DNA of 64,000 bases. Source: Dyadobacter sp. CY261 (lineage in GTDB: Bacteria > Bacteroidota > Bacteroidia > Cytophagales > Spirosomataceae). The position numbers and the translations under genes are program-made. This document shows, in pieces, positions 16,958-26,151 of this stretch. The stretch lies in the NCBI RefSeq assembly GCF_021440085.1, contig NZ_JAKCPW010000018.1, positions 37,836 through 101,835 on the forward strand, read 5' to 3'. The notes under the pieces were generated by a model. The model was given only the letters and a program-made list of their open reading frames with translations. It did no database searches and was not told the DNA's origin. Each line of letters begins with the position of its first letter. Positions within the stretch are counted from its first letter, which is position 1.

Positions 16958-19474
16958 ATGAAAATAAAGCTCGCATTAACCTGCCTGAGCCTGTTTACCG
17001 GCCTTTCGCTTTCCGCCCAAAACAAACTGGGCACTGTAAAAGGGAAGAATTTCAACAACATTACGTTGGAAGTTTCGCTGAAACCATTCAAAAAGAACGA
17101 CAAGGCCTATATCCGCGAAGTGGCCAGGGAAATGTTCGTGCAATGGTCGTCGATGCTGCGGCATGCGGACACGGTGTCGGTAATGCTCTGGACGAGCGAC
17201 GGCTCCGAAATTCTCGACTACAAAGGCACGCCTGGCCAGCCGCTGGAATGGGCGCGGTATATGGGCAACCCCAACACCGGCCACGCCGTGAACTCCGGAC
17301 CAAAAGAATTGTCCATCCATGAGCGGGCTTACCTCTACCTCGAAAACCCGCCCGCATTCACCTACGGCGACCTGCAATTCATCGTACAGACTTTGAAAGA
17401 GGAAGGTCGCAAGGCCACCGGTAAGCCCGTGCTCATCGGCGAGACCTTTGATCCCGGCCCTGAGTTCGCGCGGTCGGATTTTAAATACAAAAAACACCGC
17501 GAGATCCTTGGGGGAAGCGCGATGGGACATAATACGATGGTGAGCTGCTATTCGGTGCTCAATGCGGACACAGAGCCGTATGCGGGTTTTCCCAAAGGCA
17601 TTCCCGCCAATACGCCTTTCGGGACGTTCCTGGGCAGGCAAAGCAAACATTTCCTGAGGGATATGGGGTTTGATTTTCTGTGGCTAAGCAATGGGTTTGG
17701 TTATGGAGTGGAAGGCTGGTCGTCCACCGGGGCGATCTTTGACGGCAAGGATTTCGATCAGGCCAAACTGGCGGATACGAAGGACAAGATCGCCGGTTTC
17801 TGGAAATACTTCCGGGCCGAAAACCCCGATGTGCAGATCCAGACCCGCGGTACCAACCTTTCCGCCGGCACCGACCTGGCCCGAGATGGCGTGAACCTGC
17901 AAGCCATTTACCGTGATAAGAACATGCTCCCGCCCCCTAACTCCCCCTGGGCTGCCCTGGACGGCGATTTCGGACTGGAAATGGTGGGATATATGTCGAG
18001 AATGGCCGAGCTGCCCGACGAGCGCTTCCTTTTCCGCTTCTATACGCACGACCCGTGGTGGCTCAATAGCCCCTGGCTCGACCGCTATGGCCGCGAGGCA
18101 CATGATATTTACCTCCCGCTCTCGGTGAGCCGCATTAATGCCAAAGGAGAGGTAAAAATCCCTTCGCACCTGAGCTTTCTCAGCATCGACGACGCCCACG
18201 GCGACATGCCCACGCAGGTACCCGACGAGGTCACCCCGCATATCCTGAAAGCCCGCTACGACGCCCCTACCGCACCGGGGCCGCTGGTGTGGGTGTACCC
18301 GTTCGAAGAATACCACCGTTGGGCGTTCGCCTATAAGGACCGCCTCCCCGAGATCTATTACGGCGACTGGCTCATCCGGCAGGCGATCAACAATGGTTTT
18401 CCCCTGAATACCGTCGTTTCCACCAGTTCATTCCAAAGTGTAATCAAAAGTAAACCGGGCTTTTTCAAAGAATCCATCCTCGTAAGCGTGGTGCCGGATG
18501 CGGATTCTCCATTGGAAAAGACACTGATCAGTTTTGTCAAAAATGGGGGTAAATTAATGGTGTACGGCCCGGCAGGCCATGCGGGAAAGGCATTCCTTGA
18601 ATTCCTGAACCTGAAAAACGGGACGCCGCTGGAAGGGGAATTCAAAGTATCGGGCCAGTATGAGGGCGACCGGCTGACGACCGCTTACCCGGATGTGGTG
18701 CGGCATGAAGCATTGTTTTCGGGCGGCGGCATTGCTACGAGCCTCGCCAATGCGGGTGATCAAAATACCCGCCTCATCGCGCGTATGACCCAGGCGGACC
18801 AGGCGCGTGACGTGTGCTGGGCGCGCACGGGCGACGACTGGCATGGCGGAAAAGTGGTGTACATCCGCGGCACGAATTCCAGCAAGTTCAATGGCGGCAA
18901 GCTACTGCACCCGGACAATCCTTCCAGATTCTTCACCGGCCCGTTGCTGATGCGCTACGCATTGGCCGCATTCGATATGCATTGCGTGATTGCAAAGGAA
19001 AACCCGGCTGTAAAAAGTCCTGTACTGACCATCGCACGAAGCAACAATGCATTTATTTTCTCGGGTTACCATCCCAACAGCACCATTACCGACCGGTTCA
19101 AGTTCCCGCAGGGAGCGCCTTTGTTGCTCGGATTGGAAACGAAGCTGGACACCGGGCATTCGGTGTACAAACTGCCTACGTCCTGGAACCGCGAATGCCG
19201 GATCTTCGTGCAGCAAACCGATGGCATTGTATCCTACAAGGAGCTGCATTCGGGGGTGAAGGACATCGACAAGCGCTTCGAGGTGAGCGGGTTGCAGGAC
19301 GCCACCGTTCGGATCTATGCGCCCGAACACATTAGTATAGAAAAGTTCGAGGCTTATATCAATGGGGCTTATCCTTGGAAAACGGGCAAGATCCAGGTCA
19401 GCGAAGGCGATCCGAAGCTGGGCAGGCATTTTGTGGCCGAACACGTGACAGGTACGTTGACTGTCGCGTGGTAA
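16958..19474 (+). CDS. Secreted putative glycosidase, unassigned family
   Basis: 838 aa with a signal peptide (1-20, ending LSLSAQ). I do not recognise a named family. The first ~500 residues look like an alpha/beta barrel: VSVMLWTSDGSE, KPVLIGETFDPGPEF (acidic residues E162, D165, E169), FDFLWLSNGFGYGVEGW (239-255), RFLFRFYTHDPWW, LSFLSIDDAHGDMP and VWVYPFEEYHRW. Residues about 510-590 (GGKLMVYGPAGHAGKAFLEF) resemble the glutamine-amidotransferase-like domain found after some beta-galactosidase barrels. A beta-rich C-terminus follows (about 730-838). It lies 19 bp after the clan GH-A gene and 27 bp before the esterase, so a role in glycan breakdown is inferred from position and fold only. 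Confidence 0.55.
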   Translation: MKIKLALTCLSLFTGLSLSAQNKLGTVKGKNFNNITLEVSLKPFKKNDKAYIREVAREMFVQWSSMLRHADTVSVMLWTSDGSEILDYKGTPGQPLEWARYMGNPNTGHAVNSGPKELSIHERAYLYLENPPAFTYGDLQFIVQTLKEEGRKATGKPVLIGETFDPGPEFARSDFKYKKHREILGGSAMGHNTMVSCYSVLNADTEPYAGFPKGIPANTPFGTFLGRQSKHFLRDMGFDFLWLSNGFGYGVEGWSSTGAIFDGKDFDQAKLADTKDKIAGFWKYFRAENPDVQIQTRGTNLSAGTDLARDGVNLQAIYRDKNMLPPPNSPWAALDGDFGLEMVGYMSRMAELPDERFLFRFYTHDPWWLNSPWLDRYGREAHDIYLPLSVSRINAKGEVKIPSHLSFLSIDDAHGDMPTQVPDEVTPHILKARYDAPTAPGPLVWVYPFEEYHRWAFAYKDRLPEIYYGDWLIRQAINNGFPLNTVVSTSSFQSVIKSKPGFFKESILVSVVPDADSPLEKTLISFVKNGGKLMVYGPAGHAGKAFLEFLNLKNGTPLEGEFKVSGQYEGDRLTTAYPDVVRHEALFSGGGIATSLANAGDQNTRLIARMTQADQARDVCWARTGDDWHGGKVVYIRGTNSSKFNGGKLLHPDNPSRFFTGPLLMRYALAAFDMHCVIAKENPAVKSPVLTIARSNNAFIFSGYHPNSTITDRFKFPQGAPLLLGLETKLDTGHSVYKLPTSWNRECRIFVQQTDGIVSYKELHSGVKDIDKRFEVSGLQDATVRIYAPEHISIEKFEAYINGAYPWKTGKIQVSEGDPKLGRHFVAEHVTGTLTVAW

Positions 19475-19501
19475 TGCATTTTATTTGAAACAATACTGAT
19501 T

Positions 19502-20209
19502 ATGAAACATCTGAAACTTTACTGCATTGCATTGCTTGCATTTTTTGCCGGAGCCAAAACCCGGGCACAAGTTGCCGACAGCAGCCAATATCTGCAAAAA
19601 TTAAAACAGGAGCTGGCCACTGAATGGCCCAAAAGCCGAACGATTAATGTAGTTTTTCACGGCCATTCGGTGCCGGCAGGATATTGGGAAAACCATGAGG
19701 TGCATACTTTGGAATCGTACCCTAACCTTTTCCTGAAAGCATTGAAAGCGAAGTATCCGTATGCCGTGGTGAATGTGATCGTGACGGCCATTGGCGGCGA
19801 AAATGCGATCAGCGGGCAGGCCCGTTTTGAAAAAGATGTGTTGCCGCACAAGCCCGACCTGCTTTTCATCGATTACGCATTGAACGACCGCTTTTCGCCT
19901 TTGGATAAAGTGAAAGATTCATGGGCCAAAATGATCGAAACCGCCCAGGCCAAAGACATTCCCGTGATCCTGCTCACCCCCTCCCCCGACCAGCGCATCA
20001 ACATCGCCGACCCGGCCAACCCGCTCGACCCCTACGTGGTACAGATCCGCGAGCTGGCAAGACAGTATAAAACCGGCCTGGCCGATCCCTATGTGGTGTT
20101 TCAGCAATTGGTCAAAGACGGGAAATTGAAAGAAGTGATGGCCTCCGTGAACCATCCGAACGAAATGGGTCATAGGGTGATTGTGAATCGCATTCTACCC
20201 TATTTCTGA
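19502..20209 (+). CDS. SGNH/GDSL-family hydrolase (probable carbohydrate esterase)
   Basis: 235 aa with signal peptide (1-22). Block I is FHGHSVPAGY with Ser56 as nucleophile, followed by an oxyanion Gly region (TAIGGENAISG), block III DYALNDR and the C-terminal NHPNEMGH with His218. The Asp normally three residues before the His is Ser215 here, so the enzyme may work as a Ser-His dyad. Such proteins in PULs usually remove acetyl groups from glycans. It is the last gene of the operon and converges with the GntR gene. Confidence 0.8.
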   Translation: MKHLKLYCIALLAFFAGAKTRAQVADSSQYLQKLKQELATEWPKSRTINVVFHGHSVPAGYWENHEVHTLESYPNLFLKALKAKYPYAVVNVIVTAIGGENAISGQARFEKDVLPHKPDLLFIDYALNDRFSPLDKVKDSWAKMIETAQAKDIPVILLTPSPDQRINIADPANPLDPYVVQIRELARQYKTGLADPYVVFQQLVKDGKLKEVMASVNHPNEMGHRVIVNRILPYF

Positions 20210-20255
20210 AAGTTTGAATGCAAACGCCGATGATATGAGGAAAGCGAACTTTCAG
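20206..20255. terminator. Inverted repeat between convergent genes (weak terminator candidate)
   Basis: Arms CTGAAAGTT (20206-20214) and AACTTTCAG (20247-20255) are perfectly complementary, with a 32-nt loop. Each arm covers the stop codon of one of the two convergent genes (SGNH esterase and GntR). The loop is long and there is no U-tract, so bidirectional termination is only a possibility. Confidence 0.3.
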
Positions 20256-21001
20256 TCGTCCTGGTAATCGGGGTTGGCGCTGATGGCGAACTTGTATTTA
20301 TCACCCCGGTAAAACGACCGTTCGATCTCCACCACCTGGCCGTCCTTACAGATCACGGCGCTGTCGAGGATAAACATCGCGGTGGCGCTGTCGAGCTCGA
20401 AATTGTCCATTTCCGATCCGGGCTGGACGATTTCGGTGCTTAATGTCTGCTTCACTTCGTCGATGCGCAGGTGATAGGTGGTTTCGTAAATTTTGAAATA
20501 GGAAATTTCCGTGGGCATACGGTTAATCTTCGGGCAAAGCGGGAGAGAAATGTACTTGATCTCGTCCTTGATGATCTCGTTGTCGGCGTAGCGCAGCTGG
20601 TGCACTTTCAGCACGGGGCCGCCGATGATAAAATGCTTACCGCCTATTTCTGACGAAACGCCGTCATCGAGCACCGTTTTTTCCAGCACCACATTATGCG
20701 GCTCGAAACCTTCGGCAAGAAGGCTTTCGTGGAACCCCCGGCGGGTGGCATTGATGGAACCCAGCGTGCGGATGAGGTGGTGGCCTACCGTGCGGTTCAA
20801 CACAAATGTGCCCTTGCCTTTGATGCGCCTGGCCCAGCCCTGGTTTTCGATTTCCAGCAGACTTTTGCGGGCCGTCGTGTTGCTGATCCGGTAGGTTTTG
20901 ATCAAGTCGTTTTCCGACGGGACCTTGTCGCCGGGCTGTAATTCCCCGGTTTTGATCCTTTCGATAATCTCTTCACTGATACTGACAAACTTCGGTTTCA
21001 T
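20252..21001 (-). CDS. GntR-family (HutC/UTRA subfamily) transcriptional regulator
   Basis: 249 aa. The N-terminal winged helix (about 1-75) has the family signature GELQPGDKVPSENDLIKTY and TTARKSLLEIENQGWARRIKGKGTFV. The C-terminal part (about 90-245) is a UTRA effector domain (LLAEGFEPHNVVLEK, VLKVHQLRYAD, VVEIERSFYRGDKYKFAI). UTRA regulators bind sugar phosphates or related ligands and usually repress uptake and breakdown genes. The gene faces the end of the PUL operon and diverges from the tannase-like gene, and a 14-bp near-palindrome occurs before all three plus-strand transcription units, so it is the likely local regulator. Start at ATG 20999-21001. Confidence 0.92.
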   Translation of the reverse strand: MKPKFVSISEEIIERIKTGELQPGDKVPSENDLIKTYRISNTTARKSLLEIENQGWARRIKGKGTFVLNRTVGHHLIRTLGSINATRRGFHESLLAEGFEPHNVVLEKTVLDDGVSSEIGGKHFIIGGPVLKVHQLRYADNEIIKDEIKYISLPLCPKINRMPTEISYFKIYETTYHLRIDEVKQTLSTEIVQPGSEMDNFELDSATAMFILDSAVICKDGQVVEIERSFYRGDKYKFAISANPDYQDD

Positions 21002-21115
21002 CGGCGCACGGACAATAGGTAAAGAGCAAATTTACCGGAAGTAAATTCCTGTGCAATAGGAAAGCGCCACATTCCGGTCGTTGCCCACACTGAGAGCCCA
21101 ATTTCGATGAGTATG

Positions 21116-21129
21116 GTTAGTGCGTTAAG
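21116..21129. promoter_or_regulatory. Putative GntR operator 3, between GntR and tannase-like gene
   Basis: GTTAGTGCGTTAAG, identical over 14 bp to the site at 2932-2945. It lies 50 bp before the tannase-like start and 114 bp before the GntR start, so it could serve both promoters. Confidence 0.65.
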
Positions 21130-21179
21130 AGACTTTTTATACTGTCGGCTGCCGCGTCGGGCCGTTTATTTTTTCAAAA

Positions 21180-22772
21180 ATGACCAAAATCGCTGCATTA
21201 TCTCTCGCGGCTGCATTGAGCCTGCTGTCTGTTGTGGCCGTAGCCCAGTCCGAAACGAAGGACACATGCCCGTGCGCACAGCTCGCAAAGGCGCGCATTC
21301 CGCAGGCGACCATTACTGCCGCCGAATGCATCCCCGCAGGCACTTTTACCCCGTCCGGCAGCGCACAGCCGATTGCAGACCTGCCGGCATTCTGCCGCGT
21401 CACTGCCGTACTGCAACCTTCACCCGATTCGCATATCCGCATTGAATTGTGGCTGCCCGAAACGGGCTGGAACGAGCGGTTCCTCGGCACAGGAACCGGC
21501 GGCGGGGCTGGGTACATCAATTACGCCTCGCTGGCTACGGGACTGCGGAAAGGATTCGCCACAGCGAACACCGACATGGGCACATCCCCCGGCGCAAACG
21601 AGCTCACGGGGCACCCTGAAAAATGGACCGATTTCGGGCACCGCGCAACGCACGAAATGACCGTTGCCGGCAAGGCCCTCACCAAAATTTACTATCAGAA
21701 AGCCGCACGAATGGCCTATTTCTCGGGGTGCTCCACGGGCGGCCAGCAGGCGCTGATGGAGTCGCAGCGCTACCCCAACGATTACGACGGCATCCTCGCA
21801 GGAGCCCCTGCCAACAACCGCACGCATTTGCATACCGGCTTCGTATGGATACTCCGCGCCACCAACGACCTCCCCAGCAGCACATTGCCCAAACAAAAGC
21901 TCGACCTGATCACCCGCGCCGTGCTCAGCGCCTGTGCCGGCAAGGATGGCGGTGCCCCCGGCGACCATTTCCTGACTAACCCTGCGGCCTGCCATTTCAA
22001 TCCCGAAACATTACCGCTGTGCCCTGACGGCACCGACGACAGCACTTGCCTGACCAAATCGCAGATAACTGCATTGAAAAAGATTTGGGCAGGCCCCGTG
22101 AACCCGCGCACCGGAGAAAGGATTTACACACCCATCCCATTGGGGAGCGAAAATGTAGCTGCGGGCATCGACATGCAGCAAAACCCCACCCAGGCACCCA
22201 ATGCACTGTTTTACCAGTACAAATGGGCCTTCGGCAAAGATTTCGACTTCAAAACATTTGATTTCGACCACGATCAGGACCGGCTCGACTCGCTGCTCGG
22301 CCCTGTCCTGAACGCCAACAGCACCGATCTTTCCGCGTTCAGAAACCACGGTTCCAAACTCCTCATGTACAGCGGTACAGCAGACCCGCTCGTGCCTTAC
22401 CAGGACGCATTGAGCTACTACGAGCGCGTGGTAGGCATACAAGGCGGCCTGCAGCATACCCTGGATTTCTTCCGCTTCTACCTGATACCCGGCATGGGCC
22501 ATTGCAGCGGCGGGCCCGGCCTGAACGACGGCGGCGATATGCTCGGGGCATTGATCAAATGGAAAGAAGAGGGCATTGTGCCCCAGCAACTGACTGGTAC
22601 TGCCTATGAAAGCGGTGATGTCAAAAAAGGCGTGCGGTTCCGGAGGCCGGTGTACCCTTATCCATTGCTGCCTGCTTACAAGGCAGGCAACGAAAGTATC
22701 CCTGAAAGTTACGAGGGTGTCGCGCGCCCGACACCCAGGGTAAAGGAGCCGGCCGTGCGGTATCTGAAATAG
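21180..22772 (+). CDS. Tannase/feruloyl esterase-family alpha/beta hydrolase
   Basis: 530 aa with a signal peptide (1-22). The family's CS-D-HC layout is present: FSGCSTGGQQ with Cys184-Ser185, Asp in SGTADPLVPYQDA, and His followed by Cys in IPGMGHCSGGPG, where the two Cys form a disulphide holding Ser and His together. The lid region (about 220-370) includes further Cys pairs. Members hydrolyse galloyl, feruloyl or similar aromatic esters. With the operator upstream, it belongs to the PUL regulon, which suggests a substrate with phenolic esters. Aromatic specificity is inferred from the family and is not certain. Confidence 0.9.
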   Translation: MTKIAALSLAAALSLLSVVAVAQSETKDTCPCAQLAKARIPQATITAAECIPAGTFTPSGSAQPIADLPAFCRVTAVLQPSPDSHIRIELWLPETGWNERFLGTGTGGGAGYINYASLATGLRKGFATANTDMGTSPGANELTGHPEKWTDFGHRATHEMTVAGKALTKIYYQKAARMAYFSGCSTGGQQALMESQRYPNDYDGILAGAPANNRTHLHTGFVWILRATNDLPSSTLPKQKLDLITRAVLSACAGKDGGAPGDHFLTNPAACHFNPETLPLCPDGTDDSTCLTKSQITALKKIWAGPVNPRTGERIYTPIPLGSENVAAGIDMQQNPTQAPNALFYQYKWAFGKDFDFKTFDFDHDQDRLDSLLGPVLNANSTDLSAFRNHGSKLLMYSGTADPLVPYQDALSYYERVVGIQGGLQHTLDFFRFYLIPGMGHCSGGPGLNDGGDMLGALIKWKEEGIVPQQLTGTAYESGDVKKGVRFRRPVYPYPLLPAYKAGNESIPESYEGVARPTPRVKEPAVRYLK

Positions 22773-22828
22773 CTATTCATCATTTTGCTCACCATCGCTT
22801 TGAGAAATTTGATTGTTTTAGTCGGTGT

Positions 22829-23497
22829 CTATACTATGCCTAAAAGACCCTGTTTGTAACTTTCCCCGACAGGAATGCATTCTTTTCCTACGTATACTTC
22901 ATTTTTACTAATCATTGTTAAATGCGAAATCCCCACTACATACGAACGATGAATACGGCGAAACAACGTATTGGGCAACAGTTCTGATACCGACTTCATC
23001 GTCATGTGCGTAATGTAGTTGCCGTGAGTGGTTTTAAGGATGACATAATCCTTTATGGACTGAACCAATAGAATATTCTGATGCTCCAATTTGAGCAATT
23101 TTCCATTCACCTTGAAGTATGAATAAGTGATTTCAGGGGCGCTTGGCTGCAACTTTCGGAATCGGGAAATGCTTTTGACAAACCTTTCATAAGTGATTGG
23201 TTTAAGCAAGTAATCCACTGTATCCAATTCGTAACTGGACGCAGCATATTCCGGAAATGCCGTTGTAAAGATTACAGCCGGGGGATTTTTGAGGCTTCCA
23301 ATAAAATCGATACCACTCAAAACAGGCATGTTGATATCCAAAAAAATGATGTCGATAGCAGTCTTCACGACAATCTCGAACGCATCAACCGCATTCGCAT
23401 ATTGACCTAAAAGTTGCAGTTCATCTATTTTGGAAATGTGATTTTCCAGCACCTGTCTGGCCAAAGGTTCATCGTCGACCACAATACATCTAATCAT
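22829..23497 (-). CDS. LytTR-type response regulator
   Basis: 222 aa. Receiver domain (1-118): IVVDDEP, phosphoacceptor Asp54 in IIFLDINMP, TTAF and LLKPI with the conserved Lys. LytTR DNA-binding domain (about 128-220): FFRIHRSYVVGISHLTMI-like segment FRRIHRSYVV and IPVGESYKQGL. It overlaps the kinase gene by 4 bp (ATGA), so the two are translationally coupled. Its target is unknown; the divergently oriented TlpA gene 1.3 kb away is a candidate. Confidence 0.95.
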   Translation of the reverse strand: MIRCIVVDDEPLARQVLENHISKIDELQLLGQYANAVDAFEIVVKTAIDIIFLDINMPVLSGIDFIGSLKNPPAVIFTTAFPEYAASSYELDTVDYLLKPITYERFVKSISRFRKLQPSAPEITYSYFKVNGKLLKLEHQNILLVQSIKDYVILKTTHGNYITHMTMKSVSELLPNTLFRRIHRSYVVGISHLTMISKNEVYVGKECIPVGESYKQGLLGIV

Positions 23498-24576
23498 TCC
23501 GACTTCAATTTTAGGTTCAGCCGGACCTCATAGCAATCACGGGCTTCCGTCACTTCGATCCGATGGGTGCCAGGGTATAGCAAGGCCAACCGCTTCATCA
23601 CATTGGCAAGTCCAACGCCCTGTTCGGTCGAGGTCCTCGTAGCTATTGATCGGCTGTTTTTTACTTCCATAATCAAGTCATTATCAAAACAACAGATCAG
23701 AATACATACATATCCACCCGCGATTTCATCTCTGACACCATGCTTGAACGCATTTTCAACAAAAGGTAGCAGCAACAGCGGCTCAATGACCAGCGCGTCC
23801 GTTATACCCTGGGTTTCAAATTTAACGGAAATGTGTTGTGAAAGTCGAATGCACTCTACTTCTGTGACGCTTCGGAGAAATGCAACCTCTTTGGAAAGCG
23901 CTACTGTGGCCAACGCGGAGTCGTAAAGAATATAACGCATGATTTCAGCATGACCGGCTACCAGCGGAGCTGTCTTCACCGAACCCTGTAATGCAAGGGA
24001 GTAAATGTTATTGAGTGTATTAAAGAAAAAATGCGGTTGAAGCTGGAATTTCAACGAATTGAGCTCCACCTCCAACTGCTGGCTTCGCAGCGCGTCCACC
24101 TGGCGGGTCAGACGGCCGGCCCTCAGGTAATAGGCAAGAGCCGTAATCACCAGCAAATCGCGAAAGATATAGACGACGCTGAAATGCAGCACTACATCCG
24201 CCTTAGACCAGGTTGCCGCGTCCTTGACCATGTCCGCCGGCAGAAAACTCATACGGGCAACCAACCAGTAATTGAGCACATAACTGAAGTTCAGCGCAAT
24301 CAGGAAAACAACCAGTGATGCCGCGAAAGCCATCAGGCGCTCACGGAACAACAGCCTCTTAATCAATAACTCATAATAGAGCCCATACGAAATAATACTG
24401 AAGCTGCCATAAACGACGCGTTCCGGTATATCCTGAATAAACAACGTTGCCGAACCTCGCTCATTGAAATTGTATTCAAAACTCGAAATAACTGGAAACA
24501 AAATGAAGTAAATCAAAAAGAACACGATCTCAGCCCTTTTCTCTTCATGCCGCGGGTTACTTCTATTCAGAATCAT
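23494..24576 (-). CDS. LytS/YehU-type sensor histidine kinase
   Basis: 360 aa. About four hydrophobic segments (20-36, 45-65, 80-105, 130-150) form an integral membrane input part, followed by the His_kinase segment FQLQPHFFFNTLNNIYSLAL with the phospho-His and a C-terminal ATPase with N-box LLLLPFVENAFKHGV and GVGLANVMKRL. No extracytoplasmic domain of notable size. It phosphorylates the LytTR regulator encoded next to it (4-bp overlap). Confidence 0.94.
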   Translation of the reverse strand: MILNRSNPRHEEKRAEIVFFLIYFILFPVISSFEYNFNERGSATLFIQDIPERVVYGSFSIISYGLYYELLIKRLLFRERLMAFAASLVVFLIALNFSYVLNYWLVARMSFLPADMVKDAATWSKADVVLHFSVVYIFRDLLVITALAYYLRAGRLTRQVDALRSQQLEVELNSLKFQLQPHFFFNTLNNIYSLALQGSVKTAPLVAGHAEIMRYILYDSALATVALSKEVAFLRSVTEVECIRLSQHISVKFETQGITDALVIEPLLLLPFVENAFKHGVRDEIAGGYVCILICCFDNDLIMEVKNSRSIATRTSTEQGVGLANVMKRLALLYPGTHRIEVTEARDCYEVRLNLKLKSE

Positions 24577-24771
24577 GACAGTAAATTATCCAAAATTTCC
24601 CGGGTCAACGATTCAGATCACTTTCGGTCTTCCCCTTTTCGACGAAAGGCCCGGAACTTTCGACGGAGGGTTTTAATGAATGGAGCCGACGAAATATCTG
24701 GCAGTCCAGTCTAAATTAAATAAACGGCCTCCTTACCTGTACTAACTTGGTGGGAAAAAACTGCATTTGGT

Positions 24772-25896
24772 ATGAAGTTAGTCACTGTTTTCTCCCTTGG
24801 TCTGCTGTTTCTGGCCTGCCAGACCGTCTGCGCGCAAGATGCCCACAGCATCATCGCCGCAGTAAAACACAGGCAGCAATCATTAACATCAGTGTCATAC
24901 ACGCTGCAAAGAACCGATACACTGGTGACGGGCGACACGAGGTCAATGACGGGAAAAGCCATTATTGAGTTTGAACAAGGTGAAGGTGTCTTAGGCTTTC
25001 GCTTCTGGGCCCAAAGGGACGGTTTTAACCAGCAAACGATTGTCGATGATCGGATGGGTTACGTGGTCGACACGCTACTTAAGACCTACAAAACAGTGTT
25101 GAATCCTACGGACAATATTTTTTACAGCACCACAGGTGGGCAGATGATCGTCCACGACCTATTTAAACTTGACACAACCGCCGCAACAAACATTGTTGTA
25201 AGCCAGGATCAACAACATTATTACCTTACGTTAAGCTACGCGGACCTGACGGAACACGATGTTACCAAACGCTACAAACTGCTTGCCATCGATAAGAAGC
25301 GGATGTTGCCCGTATATGTGAGAAAGCACCAGGAGACGCTGGACAAAGTCCAGGACCTGCAATTTCAAATATCAGATCTTGATACGACGCCAAAGTCCCA
25401 CTATGATTTTTTGAACCTGAGCTTTCTTCGCTTTTATAAACAGGAAATAGTTCCAATCATTTCGGATAGTCCACTAGCTGCGCTACTAGGCAAACAGGTG
25501 CCAAACATGACGCTTCCATCATTTGAAGGCATTCAAAGCCCAATTTCGCCTTCCAATGATACGGTAATCTTACTGGACTTCTGGGAAGTCTGGTGCGGGC
25601 CATGTATCGCATCGATGCCCAAAATTCAACAACTATATGAGAAGTTCAAAGAGCGTGGGTTAAAGGTTTATGGCATTATTCACGAAGCAGACCAGCTGAA
25701 CGTGTCCAAAAAGAGAGTAGAAAAATCAGGATTGACATTCCCTATGCTGGTCGGCAATGGAGAAACGAAAAAATGCTTTCATGTTTCAGCCATCCCGCTC
25801 TATGTGCTAATCGGCAGAGATGGTAGAATTTGCTATCTCAGCGAGGGCTTTTCCGATCAACTGGAGGATGAAATTCAACGCGCATTGGCTCGTTAA
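24772..25896 (+). CDS. TlpA-family thioredoxin-like protein with N-terminal lipid-carrier-like domain
   Basis: 374 aa, signal peptide (1-21, ending VCAQ). Residues about 25-220 form a beta-rich domain reminiscent of LolA-like or outer-membrane lipoprotein carrier folds (SVSYTLQRTDTL). The C-terminal thioredoxin domain (about 245-372) has DFWEVWCGPCIASMP with the redox pair CGPC and the cis-Pro segment SAIPLYVLI. It is likely a periplasmic disulphide reductase. It diverges from the LytS/LytTR pair with 195 bp between them. Confidence 0.88.
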   Translation: MKLVTVFSLGLLFLACQTVCAQDAHSIIAAVKHRQQSLTSVSYTLQRTDTLVTGDTRSMTGKAIIEFEQGEGVLGFRFWAQRDGFNQQTIVDDRMGYVVDTLLKTYKTVLNPTDNIFYSTTGGQMIVHDLFKLDTTAATNIVVSQDQQHYYLTLSYADLTEHDVTKRYKLLAIDKKRMLPVYVRKHQETLDKVQDLQFQISDLDTTPKSHYDFLNLSFLRFYKQEIVPIISDSPLAALLGKQVPNMTLPSFEGIQSPISPSNDTVILLDFWEVWCGPCIASMPKIQQLYEKFKERGLKVYGIIHEADQLNVSKKRVEKSGLTFPMLVGNGETKKCFHVSAIPLYVLIGRDGRICYLSEGFSDQLEDEIQRALAR

Positions 25897-26151
25897 TGTG
25901 ACTATGCCGATAATTATCAATATAATTGGCACCCGTACCATGCGTTTTGGTCAGTTAGACGCCATAGTACCGCACATTTCAAGGAAAGTACTAAATGGGG
26001 TAAGTAATGCCGGATCCTGTGTAAGTCTTTGGGTCCTCAAAGTCTATTATTTCAGGATTCCAATACGCGGCCTCCCAAATTGTCTCTAGTTGGGCCTGCA
26101 CTTCCTGCCTTCTCAATCAAAAATGATGAAATAATTAACCTGTAAAAAATC
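25897..26151. other. Intergenic region, no gene recognised
   Basis: 255 bp between the TlpA-like and muramidase genes. The minus strand has an open stretch of about 40 codons around 25980-26100 whose translation includes AAYWNPEIIDFEDPKTY before a stop. It has no start codon or recognised homologue and may be gene debris. Confidence 0.4.
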
